Below are positions 57,948 to 64,000 of a DNA stretch of 64,000 nt, in pieces. The DNA is from Gordonia sp. ABSL11-1 (lineage in GTDB: Bacteria; Actinomycetota; Actinomycetes; Mycobacteriales; Mycobacteriaceae), in the NCBI RefSeq assembly GCF_030315685.1, contig NZ_JASXSI010000003.1, positions 186,001 through 250,000 on the forward strand. Direction: 5' to 3'. Made by a program: the position numbers and the translations under genes. Numbering within the stretch: position 1 is the stretch's first letter; every line of letters starts with the position of its first letter. A model generated the notes under the pieces. The model was not told the origin of the DNA. It saw nothing but the letters and a program-made list of their open reading frames with translations, and did no database searches.

Positions 57948-59000
57948 ATGCTCATCTCACAGCGACCCACCCTGACCGAGGAGATCATCGCCGACGACCG
58001 GTCGAAGTTCGTCATCGAACCGCTCGAGCCCGGCTTCGGCTACACCCTCGGCAACTCGCTGCGCCGTACCCTGCTCTCGTCGATCCCCGGAGCTGCGATC
58101 ACCAGCATCCGCATCGACGGTGTCCTGCACGAGTTCACCACCGTCCCCGGGGTGAAGGAAGACGTCACCGACATCATCCTGAACCTCAAGGGCCTCGTGG
58201 TCAGCTCCGAAGAGGACGAGCCGGTCACCATGTACGTGCGCAAGCAGGGTCCGGGCACCGTCACCGGCGCCGACATCGTGCCTCCGGCCGGTGTCACCGT
58301 GCACAATCCCGACCTGCACATCGCGACCCTGAACGACAAGGGCAAGCTCGAGATCGAGCTCGTCGTCGAGCGGGGCCGTGGCTACGTGCCGGCCGTGCAG
58401 AACAAGGCGTCGGGCGCCGAGATCGGCCGTATCCCGGTCGACTCGATCTACTCGCCCGTGCTCAAGGTGACCTACAAGGTCGAGGCCACCCGTGTCGAGC
58501 AGCGCACCGACTTCGATCGTCTGGTGCTCGATGTCGAGACCAAGAACTCGATCAGCGCCCGCGACGCCCTGGCGTCGGCCGGCAAGACCCTGGTCGAGCT
58601 GTTCGGTCTGGCTCGCGAGCTCAACGTCGAGGCCGAGGGCATCGAGATCGGGCCGTCGCCGGCCGAGGCCGACCACATCGCGTCGTTCAGCCTGCCGATC
58701 GAGGATCTCGAGCTGACCGTCCGGTCCTACAACTGCCTGAAGCGCGAGGGTGTCCACACCGTCGGCGAGCTGGTGGCACGGACCGAGTCGGATCTGCTCG
58801 ACATCCGCAACTTCGGGCAGAAGTCGATCGACGAGGTCAAGGTCAAGCTGCATGCTCTCGGACTGTCACTCAAGGACAGCCCGGCCAGCTTCGACCCGTC
58901 GCAGGTCGCCGGTTACGACCCGGCGACCGGAACGTGGTCGGATGACGCGTCGTTCGACGCCGACTCCGGTGAGGATTTCGCTGAAACCGAGCAGCTGTAA
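57948..59000 (+). CDS. rpoA: RNA polymerase alpha subunit
   Basis: 350 residues. The assembly domain (1-230) shows [20 protein letters not shown] and [17 protein letters not shown]. The C-terminal domain (about 255-320) shows [21 protein letters not shown] and [21 protein letters not shown]. It ends in an acidic tail. It nucleates RNA polymerase assembly and contacts activators and UP elements. Preceded by AAAGGAGA. Confidence 0.99.
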   Translation: MLISQRPTLTEEIIADDRSKFVIEPLEPGFGYTLGNSLRRTLLSSIPGAAITSIRIDGVLHEFTTVPGVKEDVTDIILNLKGLVVSSEEDEPVTMYVRKQGPGTVTGADIVPPAGVTVHNPDLHIATLNDKGKLEIELVVERGRGYVPAVQNKASGAEIGRIPVDSIYSPVLKVTYKVEATRVEQRTDFDRLVLDVETKNSISARDALASAGKTLVELFGLARELNVEAEGIEIGPSPAEADHIASFSLPIEDLELTVRSYNCLKREGVHTVGELVARTESDLLDIRNFGQKSIDEVKVKLHALGLSLKDSPASFDPSQVAGYDPATGTWSDDASFDADSGEDFAETEQL

Positions 59001-59063
59001 GGCGCTCGCCCAACCCTGACTTCCGCATCACTGCGATCGGGAGTCTCTCCTAGGAGAAGAGAA

Positions 59064-59696
59064 ATGCCCAAGCCCACCAAGGGTGCCCGCCTCGGCGGGT
59101 CGGCCAGCCATCAGAAGGCGATGTTGGCGAACCTCGCCACCTCGCTCTTCGAGCACGGCCGGATCACCACCACCGAAGCGAAGGCGAAGCGGCTGCGCCC
59201 GTACGCCGAGAAGCTGATCACCCACGCCAAGGCCGGTTCGCTGGCCAATCGGCGTGAGGTGATGAAGGACATCCGTGACAAGGATGTCGTGCACACCCTG
59301 TTCGCCGAGATCGGTCCGTTCTTCGCAGACCGTCCGGGCGGCTACACCCGCATCATCAAGACGCTGCCGCGCAAGGGCGACAACGCCCCCATGGCCGTGA
59401 TCGAGCTGGTGCGCGAGTCGACCGCGTCGAGCGAGGCCAGCCGGGCCACGCGCGTCGCCGCCTCGAAGAAGGCCGCCGAGGACAAGCTCTCGGAGACCGA
59501 AGACGTCGTCGCAACCGAGGATGACGCCTCGGCCGCCGACGCGGAGAACCCGGTGGAGGCCGTCGAGGCCGACGCCACCGACGCTCAGGTCGAGAACGCC
59601 GAGGCCGTGGCCGAGGCCGTCGACGACGAGTCGTCCGCGGCGACCGCCCCCGATGCCGAGGCAGCGGGCGCGGACGTCGACGGCGGCAAGAAGTAA
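59064..59696 (+). CDS. rplQ: 50S ribosomal protein L17 (bL17) with long acidic tail
   Basis: 210 residues. The first 120 are the L17 core: [38 protein letters not shown] and [20 protein letters not shown]. About 85 extra residues follow, made almost wholly of Ala, Glu, Asp, Val and Ser. E. coli L17 has about 127 residues; actinobacterial forms are longer, and this is at the long end. The tail is probably disordered and surface-exposed. Last ribosomal gene of the cluster, followed by a strong hairpin. Confidence 0.98.
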   Translation: MPKPTKGARLGGSASHQKAMLANLATSLFEHGRITTTEAKAKRLRPYAEKLITHAKAGSLANRREVMKDIRDKDVVHTLFAEIGPFFADRPGGYTRIIKTLPRKGDNAPMAVIELVRESTASSEASRATRVAASKKAAEDKLSETEDVVATEDDASAADAENPVEAVEADATDAQVENAEAVAEAVDDESSAATAPDAEAAGADVDGGKK

Positions 59697-59723
59697 GAAG
59701 TCGGACGCCTGAGTCCGCACGTC

Positions 59724-60599
59724 TTGTCAGAGCCCGCCGTCACCATCTCCGGTGACGGCGGGCTCTGTCGTCTCCGGCTCGACATCTCCTACGACGGCAC
59801 CGACTTCGCCGGGTGGGCAGCCCAGGTCGGGCAGCGGACGGTGTGCGGTGCCCTGCAGGACACCCTGGCCACCGTCCTGCGTGTTCCCGTCCGATTGACG
59901 GTGGCCGGCCGCACCGACGCCGGGGTGCATGCGACCGGCCAGGTCGCGCACACCGACATCCCCGCGTCGTCGCTGGATACGCGGTCGATCGACGGGGACC
60001 CGTCGCGGCTCGTCGGCCGGCTGGCGAAGATGTTGCCCGACGATGTGCGGGTCCGACGGATCGCCGCGGTGAGCACCGACTTCGATGCCCGTTTCTCGGC
60101 GCTCCGGCGCCACTACAGCTATCGGCTGACCGACTCGGTGTGGGGCGCCGAGCCGATCGCCGCCCGCACGACGGCGACCTGGCGTCGCCCCCTTGACGTC
60201 GACGCGATGAACGACGCCTCCCGGACCTTGATAGGCCTCAATGACTTCGCGGCCTTCTGCCGGCGGCGGGAGGGCGCCACGACGATCCGGGACCTGCAGC
60301 GCTTCGAGTGGACGATCGATTCCGACGGGGTGTTGATCGGACGGGTCAGCGCCGACGCCTTCTGCTGGTCGATGGTTCGGTCGCTGGTGGGCGCCGTCGC
60401 CAGCGTCGGCGACGGTCGTCGCGACGTCGACTGGTGTCGTGGACTGCTGGCGGAGCGGACGCGGAGCAGCACGGTCCCGGTCGCCGAGGCCCGGGGTCTG
60501 TGTCTCGTCGGCGTCGACTATCCGTCGGACGCGGAACTCGCCGCGCGCAACCAGATCACCCGTGACGTGCGGTCGCCGGGCGGCTGCTGCGGGGACTGA
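59724..60599 (+). CDS. truA: tRNA pseudouridine synthase A (tRNA pseudouridine 38-40)
   Basis: 291 residues with the catalytic Asp65 in [16 protein letters not shown], and [10 protein letters not shown] and [16 protein letters not shown] stretches (here [12 protein letters not shown]). TruA modifies U38-U40 in the anticodon arm. The TTG at 59724 is the only near-standard start before the conserved [15 protein letters not shown], since no ATG or GTG is in frame. The first 14 codons overlap the rplQ terminator hairpin. The order rplQ-truA is conserved in many bacteria. Confidence 0.93.
   Translation: MSEPAVTISGDGGLCRLRLDISYDGTDFAGWAAQVGQRTVCGALQDTLATVLRVPVRLTVAGRTDAGVHATGQVAHTDIPASSLDTRSIDGDPSRLVGRLAKMLPDDVRVRRIAAVSTDFDARFSALRRHYSYRLTDSVWGAEPIAARTTATWRRPLDVDAMNDASRTLIGLNDFAAFCRRREGATTIRDLQRFEWTIDSDGVLIGRVSADAFCWSMVRSLVGAVASVGDGRRDVDWCRGLLAERTRSSTVPVAEARGLCLVGVDYPSDAELAARNQITRDVRSPGGCCGD
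59728..59767 (+). terminator. Strong perfect hairpin after rplQ, overlapping the truA start
   Basis: 17-bp perfect arms (59728-59744 and 59751-59767; core AGCCCGCCGTCACC / GGTGACGGCGGGCT) with the loop ATCTCC. It ends the long ribosomal transcript. Because truA begins at 59724, the hairpin lies inside the start of its coding sequence. Confidence 0.85.
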
Positions 60600-60781
60600 C
60601 CCCGCGCGTGTGCGGGATCTCCGACGCCCGGGTGGGCAGTCATGCGGCGGCCATCGCGGATACGAAGAGGTCAACTCGCCGGTCCGTGGTGGCGGCCGAA
60701 CTGCATCGTCGGGCGGCGCGGACCACCGCGTGAGGGCGACGGCTGTACGAAACGGTGATCGGAGGAGTCGGCGGTGCGGGG

Positions 60782-61336
60782 TCAGGACCGCAGCGGCAGT
60801 CCGTTGCGGTCGCGCACGCTGCCGGTCAGCATCATGATGCCGTCGATCAGGGCCCAGAGGCCGACGCCCATCAGGATGAACAGACCGACGATGAACACCA
60901 GGGTGATCCAGCCGAGGATGGTCAGGCCCAGCTGGATGCCGCCGGTCTGGTTGTCGCCCAGGTAGAAACGACCCACCCCGAACGTGCCGAGGAAGATCTG
61001 CAGGAGCCCGGCGACGATCTTGGACTTGTCGGAGTAGGGCAGCCCGGACATCGGATCACGCCCGAACGGTGCGGAGGGATCCATCCCGGGCACCCCACCG
61101 TACGGAGTGCCGTAATTGACATAGGGCTGACCGCCGTATGGCTGGCCGCCGTATGCCTGGCCTCCCTGAGGCACGCCGTAGGGCTGACCGGCCGCGCCGT
61201 ACCCCGCGGGGTTGCCATAGGGGTCGCCGTACGGATTCGGCTGCGAGTAGGGATTCGCCTGTCCGTACGGATCGCCGGACGTGCCCGCGCGTGGGTCGCG
61301 GTACGGATCGTCGGAGGAGGGGCCCGGATAGCTCAT
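60782..61336 (-). CDS. TM2-domain membrane protein with Pro/Tyr/Gly-rich N-terminus
   Basis: About 184 residues from MSYPGPSS. The first 100 are low-complexity with many PYG repeats (NPYGDPYGNP, GGQPYGGQPY). The TM2 domain follows (SKIVAGLLQIFLGTFGVGRFYLGD, then two helices and ALIDGIMMLTG). The TM2 family is widespread in bacteria and has no settled function. Monocistronic, in convergence with truA across 180 bp that hold no other gene. Confidence 0.9.
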   Translation of the reverse strand: MSYPGPSSDDPYRDPRAGTSGDPYGQANPYSQPNPYGDPYGNPAGYGAAGQPYGVPQGGQAYGGQPYGGQPYVNYGTPYGGVPGMDPSAPFGRDPMSGLPYSDKSKIVAGLLQIFLGTFGVGRFYLGDNQTGGIQLGLTILGWITLVFIVGLFILMGVGLWALIDGIMMLTGSVRDRNGLPLRS

Positions 61337-61414
61337 CGGCACATCATCGCACGATCACCTGACATACCGGCACACGTCATACGGCCGGATGACCGACCAC
61401 CATCCGCCGGACGG

Positions 61415-62515
61415 TCAGGTCGCGCTGCGACCGTCCTCGATCGCCTCCAGGACGGCCTCGACGGTCTCGTCGTCCCCGACGAACTCCTCGGGTCGCTGAC
61501 CTTCGCTCATCAGGTGGCGCCAGTTGACGGGATCGAACACCACGGCGTCGTGGCGGTCGATGAAGTCGATGACGAGCTTGGCGAACCTCTCCGGATCGGA
61601 CCGGAACGGGAAATGGCCACAGCCCGTGAAGGTCTCGAGTTCGGAATGCGGGATGGCGGAGTGTGCGAGCAGCGCGTGCTGATAGGGGATCACGGTGTCC
61701 TCGTCACCCCAGATCAACAACACCGGAAGACGCTCGGTCAAATAGCATCGGTCCATCATGGTGACCACCTGGCCGCGCCAGTCGACCACGGCACGCAATG
61801 TGCGCAGGAACGCCGACGACGCCGTCGGATCGGTCAGATCGCCGAGGACGCGGACGAGGTCCTCGTGATCGTTGAGCAGCCTCCGCGGCGAGACCGCGTT
61901 CGGCACACCGGGGATCCGTGGAGCGGCGGCGAGGGTCCGGGCGCCCAGCCGCAAGGCGGGCACGACGCCCGGCAGTCGGAGCATCGTGAGGATCTCGTGG
62001 GCGACCGGGGTGGAGACGAGACGTAGTGCGGGGTTCACATCACGCGTCACGCCACCGGCCGCCACCAGCACCAGCCGCTCGGCGAACCGCGGGAACTGAT
62101 AGCAGAACTGCATGGCCACGCCACCGCCGAGGGAGTGCCCGACGACGGTCACCTTCGAATGTCCGAGAACCACCAGCAGATCGCGCATTCCGTTGGCGAA
62201 GGCCGGGACCGAGTAGTCGGCGCGGGGCTTGTCCGACAGACCGTGACCCAGCAGATCGGGCGCGATGACCGTGTAGTGCTGCGCCAGCGTGGGGATCACC
62301 TCGTCCCAGGTGGACGAGTTGTCGCCGATGCCGTGGATAAGGAGCAGTGCGGGTCCGCTCCCGGCGATGCGGTAGGCCCGACGGTAGCCGTGGATGGTGT
62401 GATACTCGATGCGGACGTCGGTGTCGACGACCGGACGCAGCGCTGGGGCCTTCGGCGACGTCGCACGCGGCCGTCCGCGGGCGCCCCCGGTGGGCGGGTG
62501 GGTGGTTCCGGACAC
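61415..62515 (-). CDS. Alpha/beta-hydrolase fold protein
   Basis: About 366 residues from the GTG at 62515, which follows ACGAGGAG; an upstream start at 62542 is less likely. Classic fold: LLLIHGIGDNSSTWDEVIP (oxyanion His-Gly), nucleophile VVGHSLGGGVAMQF, acid in LPVLLIWGDEDTVIP and His in GCGHFPFRSDPERFA. It has no signal peptide. Could be an epoxide hydrolase-like or lipid esterase; the substrate is not predictable. A divergent gap of about 190 bp separates it from the DedA gene. Confidence 0.9.
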   Translation of the reverse strand: MSGTTHPPTGGARGRPRATSPKAPALRPVVDTDVRIEYHTIHGYRRAYRIAGSGPALLLIHGIGDNSSTWDEVIPTLAQHYTVIAPDLLGHGLSDKPRADYSVPAFANGMRDLLVVLGHSKVTVVGHSLGGGVAMQFCYQFPRFAERLVLVAAGGVTRDVNPALRLVSTPVAHEILTMLRLPGVVPALRLGARTLAAAPRIPGVPNAVSPRRLLNDHEDLVRVLGDLTDPTASSAFLRTLRAVVDWRGQVVTMMDRCYLTERLPVLLIWGDEDTVIPYQHALLAHSAIPHSELETFTGCGHFPFRSDPERFAKLVIDFIDRHDAVVFDPVNWRHLMSEGQRPEEFVGDDETVEAVLEAIEDGRSAT

Positions 62516-62709
62516 GGTGGCTCCTCGTGGATCACGTCTCAAGTACGCGCTCGTCTCGCGGTGCTGCCGCGGCGGCGTCCTGACCCCGAGTAAACCCTAC
62601 GTTGGCACATTCTGCCCAGGATGTTGCATCGAGTTAACGTCGGTTGAACGCTGGTGCGCCGTCTGCCGTCGCAGCGGTCGGGTGGGGTGCCTGCCTGACT
62701 AGGCTGGAC

Positions 62710-63342
62710 ATGATGAATCCGTTCGATGTCGACAGCTTCCTGGCCACCGGTGGGCTGATCGGTCTCTGTGTCCTGATCTTCGTCGAGACCGGGCTGCTGA
62801 TCGGCTTCGTCTTTCCCGGGGACTCGGTTTTGTTCACCGCGGGTGTGCTTGCCGCGCAACCGGATCCGTTTGCACCGTGGTGGCTGCTGTGCCTCACGGT
62901 CCCGGCCGCGGCGATCATCGGCGATCAGTTGGGTTACGTCATCGGCCGACGTCTGGGCTCGGGTGTCGTCGAGGGGCGGGTGATGCGGATGATCGGCCCG
63001 GAGCCCCTGGAGAAGACACATCGGTATTTCGAGCGCTTCGGCGCCGTGACCGTGTTCTTCGCCCGGTTCATCGGGATCGTGCGGACCCTGACGCCCGTCG
63101 TCGCCGGCTTCACCGGCATGTCCTATCGGGTGTTCACGCTGTTCAGCGTGCTCGGCAGCATCGCCTGGGCGGCAGGCCTGATCATGCTCGGGTACTGGCT
63201 CGGTCAGGTGGCGATCATCCGCGATCATCTCGAGCTGTTCATCATCGCGTCGGTGTTGACGGTCGTGGTCCCCACCGCGATCCACTTCGGGCGCCGGTGG
63301 CGTGCGTCGCGGAAGGTCCCCGACGACGACCCGGCTGCGTGA
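62710..63342 (+). CDS. DedA-family membrane protein
   Basis: About 210 residues starting MMNPFDVDSF. DedA (VTT/SNARE-associated) features: FVETGLLIGFVFPGDSVLF, GDQLGYVIGRRLG, YFERFGAVTVFFARFIGIVRTLTPVVAGFTGMSY (key FARFIG..R and P..AG) and late helices. DedA proteins flip phospholipids or undecaprenyl phosphate. TAGGCT lies just upstream at a leaderless distance for the second ATG (62713). The end faces the MinD-like remnant. Confidence 0.92.
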   Translation: MMNPFDVDSFLATGGLIGLCVLIFVETGLLIGFVFPGDSVLFTAGVLAAQPDPFAPWWLLCLTVPAAAIIGDQLGYVIGRRLGSGVVEGRVMRMIGPEPLEKTHRYFERFGAVTVFFARFIGIVRTLTPVVAGFTGMSYRVFTLFSVLGSIAWAAGLIMLGYWLGQVAIIRDHLELFIIASVLTVVVPTAIHFGRRWRASRKVPDDDPAA

Positions 63343-63370
63343 CGCGGCCGGTGTCGGCGGGACCGGTGAT

Positions 63371-63417
63371 CAGATGACGGTGAACGTATCGCTGACCGTG
63401 ACGTTCCACGTCATCTG
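63371..63417. terminator. Bidirectional hairpin between dedA gene and MinD-like remnant
   Basis: Arms 63371-63387 (starts CAGATGACG) and 63401-63417 (ends CGTCATCTG) pair over 17 bases with two mismatches and a 13-base loop. The two flanking genes converge on it, so it may stop transcription from both sides. Confidence 0.6.
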
Positions 63418-63432
63418 CGTGCGATCTGCGAG

Positions 63433-63834
63433 CTACTGGTAAAACGGTTCGTCGCGGTCGGCGGATGCCGCCGAGAAGTCGTCGGCGATCGTCGCGGCGA
63501 GCTCGGCGAACGCCCGGCGGGTGTTCTTGCCGACCAGTTCGAGGTCGACGTCGGCGCCCTCGGAGAGGTGATCGTCGAACGGGATCTTGTGCACGGCGCG
63601 GCATCGGGTGAGGAAGTGCTGGCCGAGTTGATCGGTGTCGATCGTCGACGCTCCCGGCCGTGACGAGCTGAGGACGACGACCGCCCGCGACACCAGGTGT
63701 CCGTAGCCGTGGGCCTCGAGCCAGTCGAGTGTCGCGCCCGCACTGCGCGCGCCGTCCATCGCCGGTGAACTGACCAGGATGATCGCGTTCGCCATGTCGA
63801 GGACACCGTTCATCGCGGAGTGGCTCAGACCCAT
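63433..63834 (-). pseudogene. 3' part of a MinD/ParA-like ATPase gene cut by an integrated element
   Basis: The open frame has 133 residues: GLSHSAMNGVLDMANAIILV, SSPAMDGARSAGATLDWLEAHGYG and PFDDHLSEGADVDLELVGK. It matches the C-terminal third of MinD/ParA-like proteins such as the ESX-associated EspI type. The Walker A and switch regions are missing. In such proteins the residues before GLSHSAM are normally Asp-Leu-Gly-Thr-type; here the frame upstream of the Met is RCY and then a stop. The break coincides with the start of a serine integrase gene 30 bp away, so the N-terminal part should lie at the far end of the element. Confidence 0.75.
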
Positions 63835-63840
63835 ATAACA
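63826..63840. other. Probable attachment-site junction of the integrated element
   Basis: The MinD-like reading keeps family similarity to about the Gly-Leu codons at 63829-63834 and loses it at once upstream, giving CCATATAACATC. The chromosome-element crossover is therefore within a few bases of 63830. Serine integrases use very short core identities (2 to about 10 bp), so no long repeat is expected. Confidence 0.5.
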
Positions 63841-63851
63841 TCGTCAACCGC

Positions 63852-63857
63852 TATGAT
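63852..63857 (+). promoter_or_regulatory. Leaderless -10 of the integrase gene
   Basis: TATGAT stands at -12 to -7 from the integrase ATG (63864), which fits a leaderless transcript. No ribosome site precedes the ATG. The -35 region would fall across the attachment junction. Confidence 0.5.
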
Positions 63858-63863
63858 CCTGGC

Positions 63864-64000
63864 ATGACCACCGCACGACGCCGCGCCGCGATCTACACCC
63901 GGATCTCTCTGGACCGAACGGGGGAGGCCCTCGGGGTTGCCCGCCAGGAGGAGGACGCCAAGGCCATTCTGGCCGAGCGCGGTTGGACCCTGGCCGGGGT
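63864..64000 (+). CDS. Serine recombinase (phage-type integrase), N-terminal part (3' end outside window)
   Basis: The first 45 residues are visible: MTTARRRAAIYTRISLDRTG then EALGVARQEEDAKAILAERGW. This is the start of the resolvase domain of large serine integrases; the Ser in YTRISLDR is the catalytic nucleophile. The gene reads out of the window into what should be a prophage or other integrative element. It sits 30 bp from the broken MinD-like gene, the usual place for the integrase at one end of the element. Confidence 0.9.
   Translation, partial: MTTARRRAAIYTRISLDRTGEALGVARQEEDAKAILAERGWTLAG

Overview
The window is GC-rich chromosomal DNA from a mycolic-acid actinobacterium (order Mycobacteriales/Corynebacteriales). 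Gordonia is my best guess, by inference from gene content and not from a database search. Supporting signs are the extremely high GC at third codon positions, TACACT-type ribosomal promoters, a DUF222/13E12-type HNH gene, an F420-type luciferase-like oxidoreductase, an rskA-type anti-sigma gene and many GTG starts. 

Layout. (1) 1-634: C-terminal part of an RskA-like anti-sigma factor. (2) 764-16633, minus strand: a biosynthetic operon with a 4598-residue four-module NRPS (C-A-T x4, then TE), an MbtH-like protein and a DrrA/DrrB-type ABC exporter. (3) 17017-18504: rplN-rplX-rplE-rpsN, the first half of the spc ribosomal operon, closed by hairpins. (4) 18656-34252: about 16 kb of non-ribosomal genes that split the spc operon. 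They are a DUF4262-like protein, a 2-keto acid decarboxylase, a 13E12 HNH gene under a LexA-like operator, the narGHJI-narK nitrate respiration operon, a decayed TDT transporter, a cupin, a PQQ-type sugar dehydrogenase lipoprotein and an ankyrin lipoprotein. (5) 34755-40422: rpsH-rplF-rplR-rpsE-rpmD-rplO, then secY-adk-map. Its own promoter is nearly a copy of the rplN promoter. (6) 40693-45576: a membrane esterase coupled to an aminoacyl-phosphatidylglycerol synthase-like protein, facing a stand-alone alanyl-tRNA synthetase catalytic domain that lacks the editing domain. (7) 45738-52076, minus strand: fdhD, dtd, a nitroreductase-family protein, an FMN-dependent monooxygenase and an ssuABC-like transporter. 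(8) 52270-55565: an F420-type oxidoreductase, a SIMPL lipoprotein, a small membrane protein, a MarR regulator and a decayed flavin monooxygenase. (9) 55827-60599: infA-rpmJ-rpsM-rpsK-rpsD-rpoA-rplQ-truA. (10) 60782-64000: a TM2 protein, an alpha/beta hydrolase and a DedA protein. The right edge shows the 3' part of a MinD/ParA-like gene cut by an integrated element whose serine integrase starts at 63864.

How the genes work together. The NRPS, MbtH and ABC genes look like one acyl-peptide production and export unit; the first module reads as serine-activating and resembles EntF. The nar genes form a complete respiratory nitrate reductase with its transporter. The 40.7-45.6 kb block can be read as a tRNA-dependent lipid aminoacylation unit (synthase, putative hydrolase, dedicated AlaRS paralogue), with dtd close by. 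That is the most interesting candidate for an undescribed system here, and it remains an inference from gene content. The ssu-like block looks like uptake and flavin-dependent desulfonation or oxidation of an organosulfur (or related) compound. No tRNA, rRNA, CRISPR array or intact insertion sequence was seen.
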